From: Triops longicaudatus | Taxonomy: Eukaryota > Arthropoda > Branchiopoda > Notostraca > Triopsidae | Assembly (NCBI GenBank): GCA_022885665.1 | Contig: JAGQDJ010000062.1 | Span: forward strand, 1-64,000 | DNA length: 64,000 nucleotides | Direction: 5' to 3' | Part shown: piece by piece, positions 12,901 to 24,500 of the stretch | Layout of the letters: each line of letters starts with the position of its first letter | How positions within the stretch are numbered: the stretch's first letter is position 1 | Notes under the pieces: generated by a model | The model's database searches: none | Seen by the model: the letters and a program-made list of their open reading frames with translations, nothing else | Told to the model about the DNA's origin: nothing | Program-made: the position numbers and the translations under genes

Positions 12901-14298
12901 TAACGAGCACCTTATCTACTATTTCTGGCCACTGGCAAAATAGTTGATAATGCGCCCGTTAGATGGGAGAAGCTGCGACACTAACCAGAGCAACAGATGT
13001 TTGGCAAAAGTAACAGCTTTTTACTCTATTTTCGACAGTGTTGACCCGAAATCACTGCTAAAGTATTTCAGCGGTTACTACCAGATGCCGTGGTGTCGCT
13101 CAGTGCCTTATTTGATAGGCATTTTCATGGGTTACGTGTTGCACACTAAGCGCAACCTTAAGGTTACACTGAAACCTTGGATAGTTGTTACTGGCTGGAC
13201 TGCAGCAGCCGGTGTTGGCTATTCAGTCTTGTTTGGGATGTACGAATACGTGGATGAATCGAAAGTACCTGTCATTCCTCAAACAGTATCGGTACTTTAT
13301 GGAAGCTTGCACCGTACTGCGTGGGCCGTATCACTCAGTTGGCTCGTACTGGCCTGTGTTCACGGTTACGGAGGTACTGGCACTGTAATTACAGAAACTA
13401 ATTTCTTATAAATTCAGAAAATATTTACAAAACATTCATACTCATGGGAGATTTTTTGCTGAATTATTTATTTTTTACCATTTGAAATGTTTTTATCTAT
13501 TGAATTTTGGACCTTTAGAGAATTTTCGAATTGGTGTTCGAACGAATTTCTATTTGTTTTAGGTCGATTTTTTTCTGATTTTTAATTTTAGTTTTTACAT
13601 GTATTTTTCTAGCAAATTTTACACGAATTATATTGTCTCGATGTATTCTTGATTTGTAATTTTAACTATATTTTCATCTTTAATTTTTATTTCTAGTTCT
13701 TACTTTTTAAATGTCTGTTTTATCGAATGAATTTGTAAATTAATTTTTCTATTGAATTTTGGGAGTTTTCTTAATTTCTTTTATTTTTGTATTGACTGAA
13801 TCGACGAAATAACGATTTATTAATAATTATATATTGGCGAAATAGGCATTGTGAACAGATTCTTATCGTGTTCCGTCTTCATACCACTGAGTCGACTAAC
13901 TTACTGTACGTATTTGATACACGGGTTATGGCTCTCGTATTATCACGGCCGGGTTCGTACTGTTGATTACTACACCGCCTCAGATATGATAGTAATTATA
14001 CCTTCCTCTTACACAGACTTTGTGACTTAAGACTCCAAATAATATTTCATTTCAGGGTCCTCACTATTTTAGCAACATGTTAGTATCGCTCGGTCTCGCG
14101 TTCGTGGCTGCTGTATGCATCGAGACGCCATTTCAGAATCTACAGAAGCTTTTTCTCAGCGCGAAGAGTGAGGCAATTGATAGCTTGTTCCAATATGTAT
14201 AATTTCTCTTTACTTTGTTTGTAGCTCGACAGAGGGCAGACCAATCCGAAAATGGCCACTTGGTAGCACGTGTACAAGACACAAACAAATGCGTGTGA
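9971..14298 (+). CDS. NRF-6-like acyltransferase-3 membrane protein, copy 2
   Basis: Exons: 9971..10328, 10385..10623, 10681..10913, 10978..11272, 11730..11893, 11958..12132, 12610..12803, 13039..13373, 13846..13991, 14056..14167, 14225..14298; 774 residues. The ATG at 9971 opens a signal peptide (MLNIFFTLLVAVSIISTQSHA). The NRF-domain cysteines are all present, as are HGIRSLSCFWVVLFH (exon 4), FFFLSGLLVCY (exon 5) and PWCRSVPYLIGIFMGYVLH (exon 8). Exon 9 is 146 bases instead of 143, one extra codon just before its donor. The unusually long intron 4 is filled with AATAAA-like low-complexity sequence, and intron 7 carries a GCCATCTAACG-family palindromic repeat. Paralogue of copy 1 with the same intron positions and phases. 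Likely an ER or plasma-membrane acyl transfer or lipid-handling protein, by family only. Confidence 0.9.
11290..11475. repeat. AATAA-rich microsatellite-like tract in intron 4 of copy 2
   Basis: Nearly 190 bases made of AAATAAATAATAAT units with rare interruptions. It creates long artificial frames on the other strand. Confidence 0.85.
12868..12993. repeat. Short palindromic repeat of the GCCATCTAACG family in intron 7 of copy 2
   Basis: The left arm GTTGGTCTGGTTTAAGTC...GCCATCTAACGAGCACCTTATC is mirrored by a right arm ending CGTTAGATGGGAGAAGCTGCGAC...CCAGAGCAAC. The arms are about 57 bases long and roughly three-quarters identical, with a spacer of about 10 bases. It contains no coding potential and looks like a fold-back miniature of the 2.1-3.3 kb element. 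Confidence 0.6.
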
Positions 14299-14909
14299 TA
14301 GTTGGAATCGTCTGCAAAACGTCTTTTGAAAATTCTCATATTTTGCTATACAACCTAATGAGTGTTAAGGTTTGTAGATAAGTTATGATGTTTGCTCAGT
14401 TTGCTTTGTCTCTGTACGTAGACTAATTTATATCCTCGACGATTTTTTGTATCGCCAACGATTGTACAACACGAGGAAACGCTATCTCTTTTATTCTTCA
14501 ACTTTTCAAGACTAAATTGCTTAAGCTCATCTGGGTCATAAACTTGTCGCTAACCTAAACAAAAAAAGGCACAAGCTACTGGCAATGATGACGCAAGCAG
14601 CCATGATAAATTTTATTGCTTGATATCTCGAAAAACCCAGATAACTCTAATGACCGTGCAATAATTGAAACACGCTGTCATTTCCAACGAAATGTTCCGC
14701 CTTGAAAACGAATTGGGTTCCGTTTCTTTGCTATTGTCTTTTGACAACACGTCAGTTAATCGAATGAATACGCCTGTTTTAACACAGCGTAGAATACGGC
14801 TTACAACACGTGTTATGGGAAGCCTGGGGATTTTCATAGCAACGTTTTGGTCAGTACAGATTTTAGCTCCGAACAAGTCACTTTCAAGGACTTCATAGCT
14901 TGCTAAGAA
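14299..14909. other. Intergenic between copies 2 and 3
   Basis: No gene seen. Overlapping short frames on both strands at 14.61-14.90 kb have no family resemblance. Holds the copy 2 3' end and the copy 3 promoter. Confidence 0.4.
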
Positions 14910-17900
14910 ATGTCCAATTTTGTGAAAAAGAGCTGCGTTTTAGCGCTATTTCTTATTGTAGGCTCAGTAGGAATTTCGGGCCAACCTTCGGCAAGTTTGA
15001 ATAACGCAACAAAGGACGAGATCAGCAATATAGAAATATTGAACCGCATTTTGAAAAATGCGCTAATAAATTTTGTGCCAGTTCAATTTAAGTATTTGGC
15101 GAAATCAATAATGTCTAGTTTTGATTCCTCATCGATGGTAAGTACAGTGGCCAGTCACGTGATTCCTACCGCTAGTTTAAACCCACGTATTAGCCAACAA
15201 TGCATGGACGACAGTTGGCTCTACGCCCAAGCGGTGACGAATTTAACCGAATGGGCTTTGAAAAGTAATAACTCATTTTTGCAGAAATTTATACGTCTTA
15301 ATTTTGAAAAGGCGGATTGCACTCGGCCGGGCTGCAATGCAAGGAATATTTAAAGTCTGGAAGAGCAAGGATGTGAGCATTGAAACGAAAACGAGACTCG
15401 TCAACGCCATTGTCTTTCCCATAGCAACTTATGGATGTGAAAGTTGGACAATCAAGAAAGCGGAAAGAAGAAAGATCGACGCTTTTGAACTTTGGTGTTG
15501 GAGAAGACTACTGCGTATCCCCTGGACATCGCGGACAACAAATAAGACGGTCTTAGACCGTATCAAGCCAAAAATGTCGCTTGAGGGCAAAATCGTCAAA
15601 CAACAACTTTCCTTTTTCGGCCATGTTATGCGCGCAAATTCGCTGGAAACTTCAATTATGCTAGGTAAAATGAGTGGGACAAGAAGAAAAGGACGGCAAA
15701 GAATACGTTGGCTTGATACAATCACATCGGTCACCAGAATGCCAATATCAGAACTTAAAATAATCGTTGAGGACAGGAACGCATGGAGAAGACAGATCCA
15801 TAAAGTGGCCGAAAGTCGACTTCGACTAAATGGCTAATCATCATCATACGTCTTAAGGTTTTCATAATCTCTAAAAATTATTGGAGTTTTTTCTAGATAT
15901 TAACTGAGTTATTTTCAGATTAATTACGGATATTTACGGATATTTTTGCTTATTTTGAAATATTTAAATTAAATTGATTTAAATTTTTAAAAAATCAAAT
16001 AGAATCACATGTTTGAATGTTACCGACAGTGTTTGATGCAACGGGCAAAGCAGCAGACGGCGTCCTCAGTGGTAATTTTCACTTTCTGGGCCATTTTGAT
16101 CAATGCGTAAGCACCAAAGGGCCAGAGGGCGCGGCGGGGCCAAAGTTTACTGGAAAATACTGTGGAATGTTTGTCCAGCCGAATATAATATCCGATGGAA
16201 AATTCGTTAACTCGATGATTCAGTTATTCCCTACGATGAAAGTAGCCAAATTGCATCCAGTAAGAATAAATTCACTATTCAAAGTATAATAAGTACATTG
16301 TTTGAACATTTGAAGTACTATATGCATAATACATATAATACGAAACTTCTATTAGTTTAAATGATGTGATTGGAAGATGCTAACTTGCACGGAACTCGGC
16401 GTTGTCTGCCTTGTTAGCCGCTGCCATCTAGGTTAACTTACTGAGTTAATCATGTAAGTCCAATTTGAAAAGAAGCCCTGAATAATTTTCTGTGGTACTA
16501 ATAGTTTTAGTGTAATAAATATAGTAATTACATTCAATTGTCTAAAAGTGAAACAGTATAAGAATTTGGAAAATTAAAAAAGGCAAAAATTTTCCAATTT
16601 ATAAAGTAATGAACAAGACGAAAGCAAAAAAGGGATAGTGAGTAATAACAATACAATTGTAATATAGCTAACACAAGGTAAGTATTGTAAATTTGCAATA
16701 AGTTAGCAATTATTGAGTTGTTTTTTTAAAAGGAATTTCTGTCAAAGATGGGTTTCGATGGAATGGCAAGATATTTGCCGAACTGGGGATTGTGTTCGCC
16801 TTCCAGCTGTTCTGCGCGTGACGTGCAAATAGCATTAAGTGACATTATCCGAAGTGTCAGCCCGTATGTTACTAAAGAAATGCAGCTGGTACCTCACGTG
16901 AGCGAAGAGTACTGCGCGACGGCCGATACTCGACGCGACTTTGACGCTGCGACAATTTTGGTCATGTATTTTTTCAAAAAGTTACTATTTTCATGGTGTT
17001 GCAGGATAGTGTATTTTTTTAGATTTATTTTCTGCCTCCTGGCGGTGTTTCTGGTATTAGGAACCATCTACGACGCATTTCTGCGCCAGAAAGAAAAAGG
17101 ACACGGAAACGCGTTCACGACTGGTCAGAAGGTTTTGCTCAGCTTTTCGATTTGGACGAACAGTGCTACATTGCTAGATACCGCAAATGCATCAAGTTCT
17201 TTAAGTTGTCTGAACGGAATTCGCTTCTTTTCATCAGCGTGGGTTGTTGTGTACCACACTTGGGTGTGGAGTACCAAGGATGTGAACGCGAACACAGCTC
17301 AAGCACGTGTGGTAAGCCAGGGGAAATTCAACTATAGTATATTTAATTATAAGATATCTGTTCAGCTCAATGTTTTTTGCTTGGAACAGGGAAAAAAGAT
17401 ATTATCGCAGTTTTACAGTTTTATGTGCTCGCTTCTCTTATTCAGCTCAGCCTCATTTCTTGCGTAACTTCACGGACGAACGTAAAACATAGTTTACCAT
17501 TAAAAACATTGTAAGCGCTATTTGTTCTACAAGGCTTTTGAGCATAGTTCTGGAATAACGACTTACTTGTTGAACCCTCACCAAAAATTTTAACGTTAGA
17601 ATGCTCAGATAGGTACAGTCAAAGCCAATACACCGGTTAACAACATTAAGAAGCTTGTTAAACCATATTTTTCGTAATAAAACGCATCTAACATACCTTC
17701 AACGTATTTTTAGACACTAATTATTTGTTCTTATGCATCATTGGTCCAATTATACCCTGCAGGCAGGAACGAGCTGGTTTCTACAACCAATCAACAATGG
17801 TTCGATGTCCGTTGACTCCTTTTTCTTCCTGAGTGGGTTACTTGTCGCTTACACGACGTTACGCGAACTTGACAAAAGCCACGGCAAGCTCAACGTACCT

Positions 17901-20079
17901 TTATTGTACCTCAAACGCTATTTAAGGTAAACCAAAGTAATCAAATGAAACACACAAAGTAAAATTGCATTTACGTTTTAAATGCGGCTACTGCCATTTA
18001 ACGGTCGGCATAAGTACCTTAGAGCAATAAGAAATAGTCAATAATGTGCCCGTTAGATGGCACAGTTGCCACTTAAAACAGACCAACATTAAGAAATATT
18101 TCGTAAACTTGAAACACGCCTGTTTTCGCCTATTGATCAGAAAAATAATACAATTACATATCTGGTCATACGATCAAATGTGTATGAAATGAAATTAATT
18201 GCATGTCCAAAGCTGGATTTGAAACTGTATTGCAGGTACGATTTCTTTTCTTCCACAGATTGACCCCGGTTTACGCCTTCATTTTACTATTCATTGCGTA
18301 TTTAATGGTTCACCTAGGCTCGGGGCCTTATTGGGGAAATATTGCAGTAATGTCCAACGCTTGTCGGAGTTTCGGATGGAGAAATCTTTTGTATGTTAAT
18401 AATTTAGTGCCTGAGAGCGAAGAACAGTTTTTTGTAAGTACTAATTCCTTATATTCAGTCAATAAAATTTCTGGAAATAAAAAAATGAGCTAGTCTTGGA
18501 ATTATTATATTCCTTTTTCTGTCTTTTCAATCTCCTCTTTTATTTTTTATGGCACATTTCCTAATTGCCAATAAACGAGAGCTTACACTACTTTAAAAAC
18601 TTGCTAATTTTCTTTTGCCATTTTGTACGGCACTTCAGTGTATGGCTGAGACGTGGTACTCGACAGTTGACATGCAGCTCTTCCTGGTGTCACCCCTTTT
18701 TGTTTGTGTTATATGGCGCTGGCCCAAAGCCGGGATCGTGCTTGTGGGTGCGTCCGTCTTGAAATTTACTATCCTGACCATGAGCATTATCGCTGTCAAC
18801 AATCTTCCTCCCACTTTTCTATCTTCCAGAGCGTGAGTAAATTATTTACGAATTTCCATTAGTGTTAAGGCCACAGAACTCTTAAAAACTTTATTATTTC
18901 TTTAATTTTATTATTCTTCCCATTTTGATTTTATATTTTAATTTTTATGCTCGATTTATTTTTTTTATAAAAGAGAATTACTGGCAAGCTACCCGGATTA
19001 CATGACGCATTACTATAAAGTGCCGTGGTGTCGTATTCAACCGTACTTGATCGGTATTTTGATGGGTTACGTGTTCCATAAGACTCCGAAGCACCGGATT
19101 GTAATGAAACCATGGCTGGTAGCTACTGGCTGGATGGTATCGGCCTTCATAGGCTTAGCTGTGGTCTTTGGCATGCACGAGTACACAGACTGGGTAAAAG
19201 TGCCAGTCATTCCTTGGTCAGTATCGATGCTGTACGCCAGTTTGCACCGTACTGGGTGGGCAGTAGCGCTGAGTTGGCTCGTATTTGCTTGCGTCAACGG
19301 TTACGGAGGTACTGGCCACTTGTCGTTCCATGGGGTATTATTCGAACATTATCGGGAAATACGAATATTTTTTTATTCGTTATTAAACTAATTTATTAAT
19401 ATAAAATTAATTTATTAACGTGAAATCAATTTTTAAATATTATTTTAATTAATTAATTATTAAAGTAATGTATGAATTATTAAATTAATTTATTAAATAT
19501 TAGATTAATTTATTAATGATTAAATTAATTTATTAATTATTAAAAATAACTAATTAAATTAAACAAATAATAATTTACTTGTAATTTTATACGCGGACTG
19601 AAACATAAATTCAAAAACAATTAAAATAATAGTGGGATGTAATAGGTATCGTGAATCGCATTCTATCCTCGCCAGTATTGAGTCCACTCAGTAGGCTGAC
19701 GTACTGCACGTACTTAATCCACGTCAACTGGATCGAGTTCTGCTACGCGTATGCGCGTACTGCGTATTACTACACCACTTTCGATCTCGTAATATTTGTG
19801 TTTCTTTGGCTATTTTCTTAAGGTTTACATACACATAGTGGGAATTTTAATTTTTACAGATGGTCCAGTCCATAAATACGTTGGTAGTTTCGACTATATT
19901 AGCCTTCGTAGCCACCGTTTGCGTGGAAATTCCATTCTTGAACCTGCGTGATCTTTTCCTGAGCCCTAACGGTAATCCATGACAATATGTTACTTTTAGT
20001 ATTTGATGAATATTTTATTGTAGGTTATACAAAATACAAACCAACCGAAAACGGACAGAAAAAGTGTGGCCCAATGTAA
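14910..20079 (+). CDS. NRF-6-like acyltransferase-3 membrane protein, copy 3
   Basis: Exons: 14910..15264, 16030..16259, 16733..16965, 17023..17311, 17763..17926, 18259..18433, 18639..18832, 18974..19308, 19646..19788, 19860..19971, 20024..20079; 761 residues. Signal peptide MSNFVKKSCVLALFLIVGSV. Compared with its neighbours it differs at usually constant sites: CSPSSCS instead of CLPSSCS, GKYCGMFV instead of GKYCTVFL, NGIRFFSSAWVVVYH instead of HGIR...H, and AGTSWF at the start of exon 5 where others begin with D or K. The acyltransferase histidine in exon 4 is retained. Intron 1 is enlarged by a LINE fragment and intron 5 contains a GCCATCTAACG-family repeat. AATAAA lies at 20168, about 90 bases after the stop. 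The most divergent member of the copies 1-3 block, possibly with a changed substrate. Confidence 0.88.
15307..15855 (+). mobile_element. RTE-like LINE 3' fragment in intron 1 of copy 3
   Basis: An open frame of about 175 residues ends at the stop 15835..15837. It holds the LINE C-terminal signature seen after the polymerase: RLVNAIVFPIATYGCESWT, then WRRLLRIPWTSRTTN, FFGHVMR, and RRKGRQRIRWLD. The frame is intact but 5'-truncated (no polymerase), and it is followed by a short ATC/TCA-rich tail, as in RTE-type elements. It sits in the same orientation as the host gene. It probably arrived after copy 3 was established, since no other copy carries it. Confidence 0.8.
17975..18092. repeat. Short palindromic repeat of the GCCATCTAACG family in intron 5 of copy 3
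   Basis: The left arm contains CTGCCATTTAACGGTCGGCAT. The right arm contains ATGTGCCCGTTAGATGGCAC then AGTTGCCACTTAAAACAGACCAAC. The right arm matches the 3' end of the 2.1-3.3 kb element closely, while the left arm is decayed. Confidence 0.55.
19395..19575. repeat. ATTAATTTATTAA low-complexity tract in intron 8 of copy 3
   Basis: Repeated TTAATTTATTAA/TATTAAATTAATT units over about 180 bases. Probably slippage-derived. Confidence 0.75.
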
Positions 20080-20293
20080 CCCAAAATTGTAAATTATAAA
20101 CTGTACCAAAGTTCGGACTGATATGTGAAGACCTAAGCTACACATGTTTTTGAAACATCGCTTGCTCAATAAATGCCATGTAAAACAAAAAGCAGTAAGA
20201 AATTCGCGAGACTTGTAACATGTCATTATTATCTGGATACTTTAGTTCCTTTTCCCAATATTTTTTATTTGCGCTGCACTTCTGTTTATCAAG
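20080..20293. other. 3' flank of copy 3
   Basis: Contains AATAAA at 20168. No other feature seen. Confidence 0.5.
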
Positions 20294-20874
20294 GTTGTTG
20301 GTCTGTTTTAAGTCAAACTATGCCATCTAACGGACATACTATCGACTAAGTTTGTAAATGTTGTTGTTGGTGGTGGTCTGCTTAAAGTCGCAACTGTGCC
20401 ATCTAACGGGCACATTATCGACTTTTCCTGACCGTTTAATTTTTCTGATGATTGGTAAAAAGGTAATTTCCTTTTACTCTATATAATATTAGAACTAATC
20501 CTACGTAATCCTACTTATTATAATCTATATAATTTCTAGTGTTCTTATTCTTAGTAGTGTAAAGAAGTAAACAGACTTACACCATTTCTATCAGTTTAGT
20601 ATCTTTAATATAGTCTACTAGACAGTTTCTTAACTTATATTGTCGTTCTGGTTCAATTTTCCCTAAACGTAAAACACTGACCATGTTAAAGATTACTCCT
20701 ATCCGTTCTACTCTACTCCTCCATTTTTCTCTTTCGGATCCGTATGCTGCGCATTATAGCAACCTGTGTTCCACTGTGTCTGTATGCTCCCTACAATTTT
20801 CGCAAATATCTGTGTCTTTAAGATTGAATCTCTTCATCCACCACCCTACCTTTGCATGCTTGCTTCTTATTCTG
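20294..20874 (-). mobile_element. Truncated, inverted copy of the 2.1-3.3 kb retroelement plus an extra solo end
   Basis: From 20361 to 20874 the sequence is the reverse complement of about 2812..3310. It includes the zinc-knuckle coding segment, here degraded, and the end TGCCATCTAACGGGCACATT. Similarity stops abruptly at 20874 inside the coding region, as expected for 5' truncation during reverse transcription. A second copy of the end alone (GTTGGTCTGTTTTAAGTC, TGCCATCTAACGGACATACT) lies directly before it at 20294..20347, in the same orientation and separated by a GTT run. Confidence 0.7.
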
Positions 20875-21555
20875 GTATGTAAAGGTTAAGGGGACGGTGC
20901 ACTTCAGCTGGGGACTACGCAGGTCTATAGATGGCACTGTACCATACCTCTTTCTATTGCTTCCCCACGCCATCTAATGTTTTTACGCTACGAGATAAAA
21001 CAAAGGGGATAATTGTATAGGAGCAGCATCCAAATCTTGAAAATAATAAGTTTCCTTGCCTATTTTTTACTACTACGGTTAAGTTAATGCTTATACATGC
21101 GTTTGGGACCTTTCAAATTTAATAGAAGCCTTTAGTTACGCCCACTATTTTCGTTTCATTTCGAGTTTTTGTTGCCCTCATGTTAACTATTGGATTTGTA
21201 ATATAGTGTTTATCATTAAACTTTGGGTATCCAGTGGATAAAAAGATGAGTAAGTTTCGTGAATCATGTAGATATAATGCTTTCTACCTTCCAAAATAGT
21301 ACAGGGTAGTATATTTTCTTTTAAGATAAGGATTTTGAGTGGACTTTAGAGGCGAAAGATTCGTCATTGATACAGTTTTAACACACAAGATTTTGCGCGG
21401 AAAAGGGTCAAGATATTAATCATCCTTGATTTGTTGTCTGTAAACGATTACAGCAGATATGATTACGCTCTATAGTCTCGATTCGTCACTCCGATGTGTG
21501 TTATTCACAAACTTACAACCGTTCTACGAGGTCTAGTTGTAGTATTACACAAAAA
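20875..21555. other. Intergenic upstream of copy 4
   Basis: No gene seen. TAGATGGCACTG (20933) and GCCATCTAATG (20969) form another inverted pair of the repeat-family motif. The rest should hold the copy 4 promoter. Confidence 0.4.
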
Positions 21556-24500
21556 ATGGTGTCATGGAAAATCTTTTGCCTAATTTTAGCCATTTCGCCC
21601 TTGATTTCGTCACAGTTCATAGATACCATTCCAAGTCAAGTGCGATTTACTTCTCACCACGCTGAAATCTTGGAAAGTTTTCAAAAAGAGCTAGAAAAAA
21701 TCGTACAAAATTCGCCTGAGCTACACAGCTTTGCTGTGAACGACGATTTCAAGGAACTAAAATACGCACCAAGTCCTAGCAATACAAAACTCGAATCGAA
21801 AAACTTCACAACAGCGTGGGCAGTGTTCCAAATTCCTACAGCGAGTTTCAACAAAAACATCAGCCAACAATGCAAAGTAGACAGTTGGTTTTACGCAGAA
21901 TCTTTGGCTAAATTCGCTGGCTGGGCTTTGAAAAGTAAGCAATAGTATTACTCATAAAAATATTATGGATTACCAGCCTTCATAAAGGTGTTAAAACGAT
22001 TTAAAAATGTTATGTTGTGTAGTGTACGACGCTACCGGCAAATTACCGGACGGTATTGCCAGCGGCCATAAGCAAACCATGGGTCATTTCGACCAGTGTT
22101 TGAAAGTAAAGGCTCCAGAAGCCGGTACCAGCCCAAAATTCACCGGCAAATACTGTACGGTCTTCCTGGAGCCGAAAACTTTATCCAGTACTGAAGCCAG
22201 TCAGGACTTGCCGAAATCGTTTTTCGGTTTGCTGCGATTGTTAAGCCTTTTCGGTCCGCCTGTTGATCCAGTACTTTCCATTTTTTTATCATTTTTTAAA
22301 GTTAATTTTTGAAATATTTTTGAATATTTTAAAATTATGATATATATTATGAAAATGAAATTTTTTAGAAATATAATTCAACCATTTCAATTTTTTCATT
22401 TTAATATTTGCGAGGCTTGTAGTCATTTGTGTACATTTGTTATTTCTCATATATATTTATTGTTGTTCTTCCTATTTTTATTCCTTTTATTTTTGTATTT
22501 TTTCTCATTGTATATCTTGCTGTTTATGTTAATGTTTCCCTGTATTTTTTCATTTTAATCGATTTTTACTTTCATGTTAATCGATTTTACTATTTTAATC
22601 GCTTTTATTATTTTAATCAATTTTATTCTTTTAATCGATTTTATTATGTTAATCGATTTTAACCGATTTTTACTTTCATACATTTTAATCGATTTTTGTT
22701 TATAATCACCAACGTTGGTCTTTTATAAATCAAACAATGTTCTTTAAGTTTTGTCGATGTGCTTATTTTGATGAAACTCTCGTAATGGAATTAAACTTTC
22801 TAGGTAGTACGTAACAGAACAAATCCAACGATTATTGGATTCTTGCCCAGTTTAGCTTTCTGTCTGCCTTCGAGTTGCTCTGCCTACGACATTGGCATCG
22901 CAGTGGCTGACACTATCGGCAGCCATAAATTGGGCCCAGCGCAGTTCGTTCCTTTTACGAATGAAGAATACTGCACCGTAGCTGGTGCTGAACGCGATTA
23001 CGATGGAGCCACTATTACTGTCATGTATGCGATTTTCTCTTATTTCTTAAATAAATTAATACATTTGTAATATTTTTCGTTTTTATATTTCCTACTGTTT
23101 TTAAAATTTTATTTACTTTCGTAATATGTTTTGTGAATTACAGTCAAATATTGTAACGTGTTTAGACTAAGACTGCCTCTATATCTGAAAGAAGGAATAT
23201 TTTTGTACATATACAAGAGAAAGGGTTTCAAAAGGTAAAAGGCATAAAGTTCCTGGTTCACAAGAATCAGCCGATTAAGTGATATTCTCGTGGGCAATAT
23301 TGAAGGGAACGCAAAGATTTACATTCTCTTCATTATATTACAGTATTTTAAATCTAATTTCCTTTGGCTTAAATCTTCAAAACTTCATAATCTATTTGTA
23401 ATTTTTTTTTTAGATTTTTCTTCAGTCTTGTAGCACTTTTTCTAGTACTGGGAACATTATACGACGGGTGTCTGCAATGGAAGGGCAAATCACAGAAGAG
23501 TTTACCAACTTGGAGTCGTGTTTTACTCAGCTTCTCGGTTTTGACCAACGGTGCTAAGATTCTTAACGTGAGCGTATCTGGTGAAGGAAATTTGGCTTGT
23601 TTGCACGGAATTCGTTTTTTGTCGATGACGTGGGTCGTTTTAGGCCACTCGTGGACGCAAGCGTTCTCTGCCCCGGATGTCAACGCTCACCAAGTCAACC
23701 AGGTACTTTTAGAACTAAGTTTTCAAAATTTTATTTTTATTAAAATTTTTTAAAATTTCAATATTTTCGTTTCTTAATTTAAAATTTTCTGGACACAAAT
23801 AAGAGAAATTCGAATGAGTCGAAAAAATTCTTTTTTTGGAAAAATGGATTTTCATTTTGACTAAATCAACGATTTTTTTCTTTTTGTTCTTGTTTTCGTC
23901 GTCTTGCAGGACGCATTTCTCTGGTCATTCCAAGCTATAGGGAATTCTTCAGTCTCGGTGGATACTTTCTTCTTCTTGAGTGGGTTACTGGTTGCTTATG
24001 TTGCATTGAAGGAAATGGACAAAAGCAACGGCAAGCTTAACGTACCCATGATGTACCTTCACCGATACTTAAGGTGCAAATCTCTGGATAAGTTCAAAGT
24101 CTTTTTCATTGTGAATTTCTCATACTACAGTTAAGCTTGATGTTTAAAAATTGGAGTTACAATGAGATCTCGTTTAAATCTGCTTAATAGACAATACGTA
24201 GTAGTCTTTTGTAGGATTTTTTTTTTAATGGAGAAAATACCTATTAGGAACAGAAGCTCTTTGCTGTATCAGAATTTCGTTTTTAACACACTATTTCTCT
24301 TTTCATTTACATAATATGCTACTTTGTAACATGTCGAAAATTTTTGCCGAAAATACCCTTTGTTTTTTTGCCTACAATTTTCATAGAAGTGTTTGTTGCA
24401 GCGAAATGACAAAATTCCAGCGTAAAATAATCTTTTAAATAGTATTTGAGCCTTCGTTCGAAAATTATAAGTGTTTTTAATATCTTTTTTTGTACTTTTG

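Noticed and set aside
14613..14898. Overlapping frames on both strands before copy 3
   Set aside because: Neither shows a family match; they mirror each other and sit in the presumed promoter.
16748..17467. Long frame running through exons 3 and 4 of NRF-6-like copy 3
   Set aside because: The stretch between the two exons is an in-frame intron (donor gtattt at 16966, acceptor at 17022); the paralogues splice at the same points.
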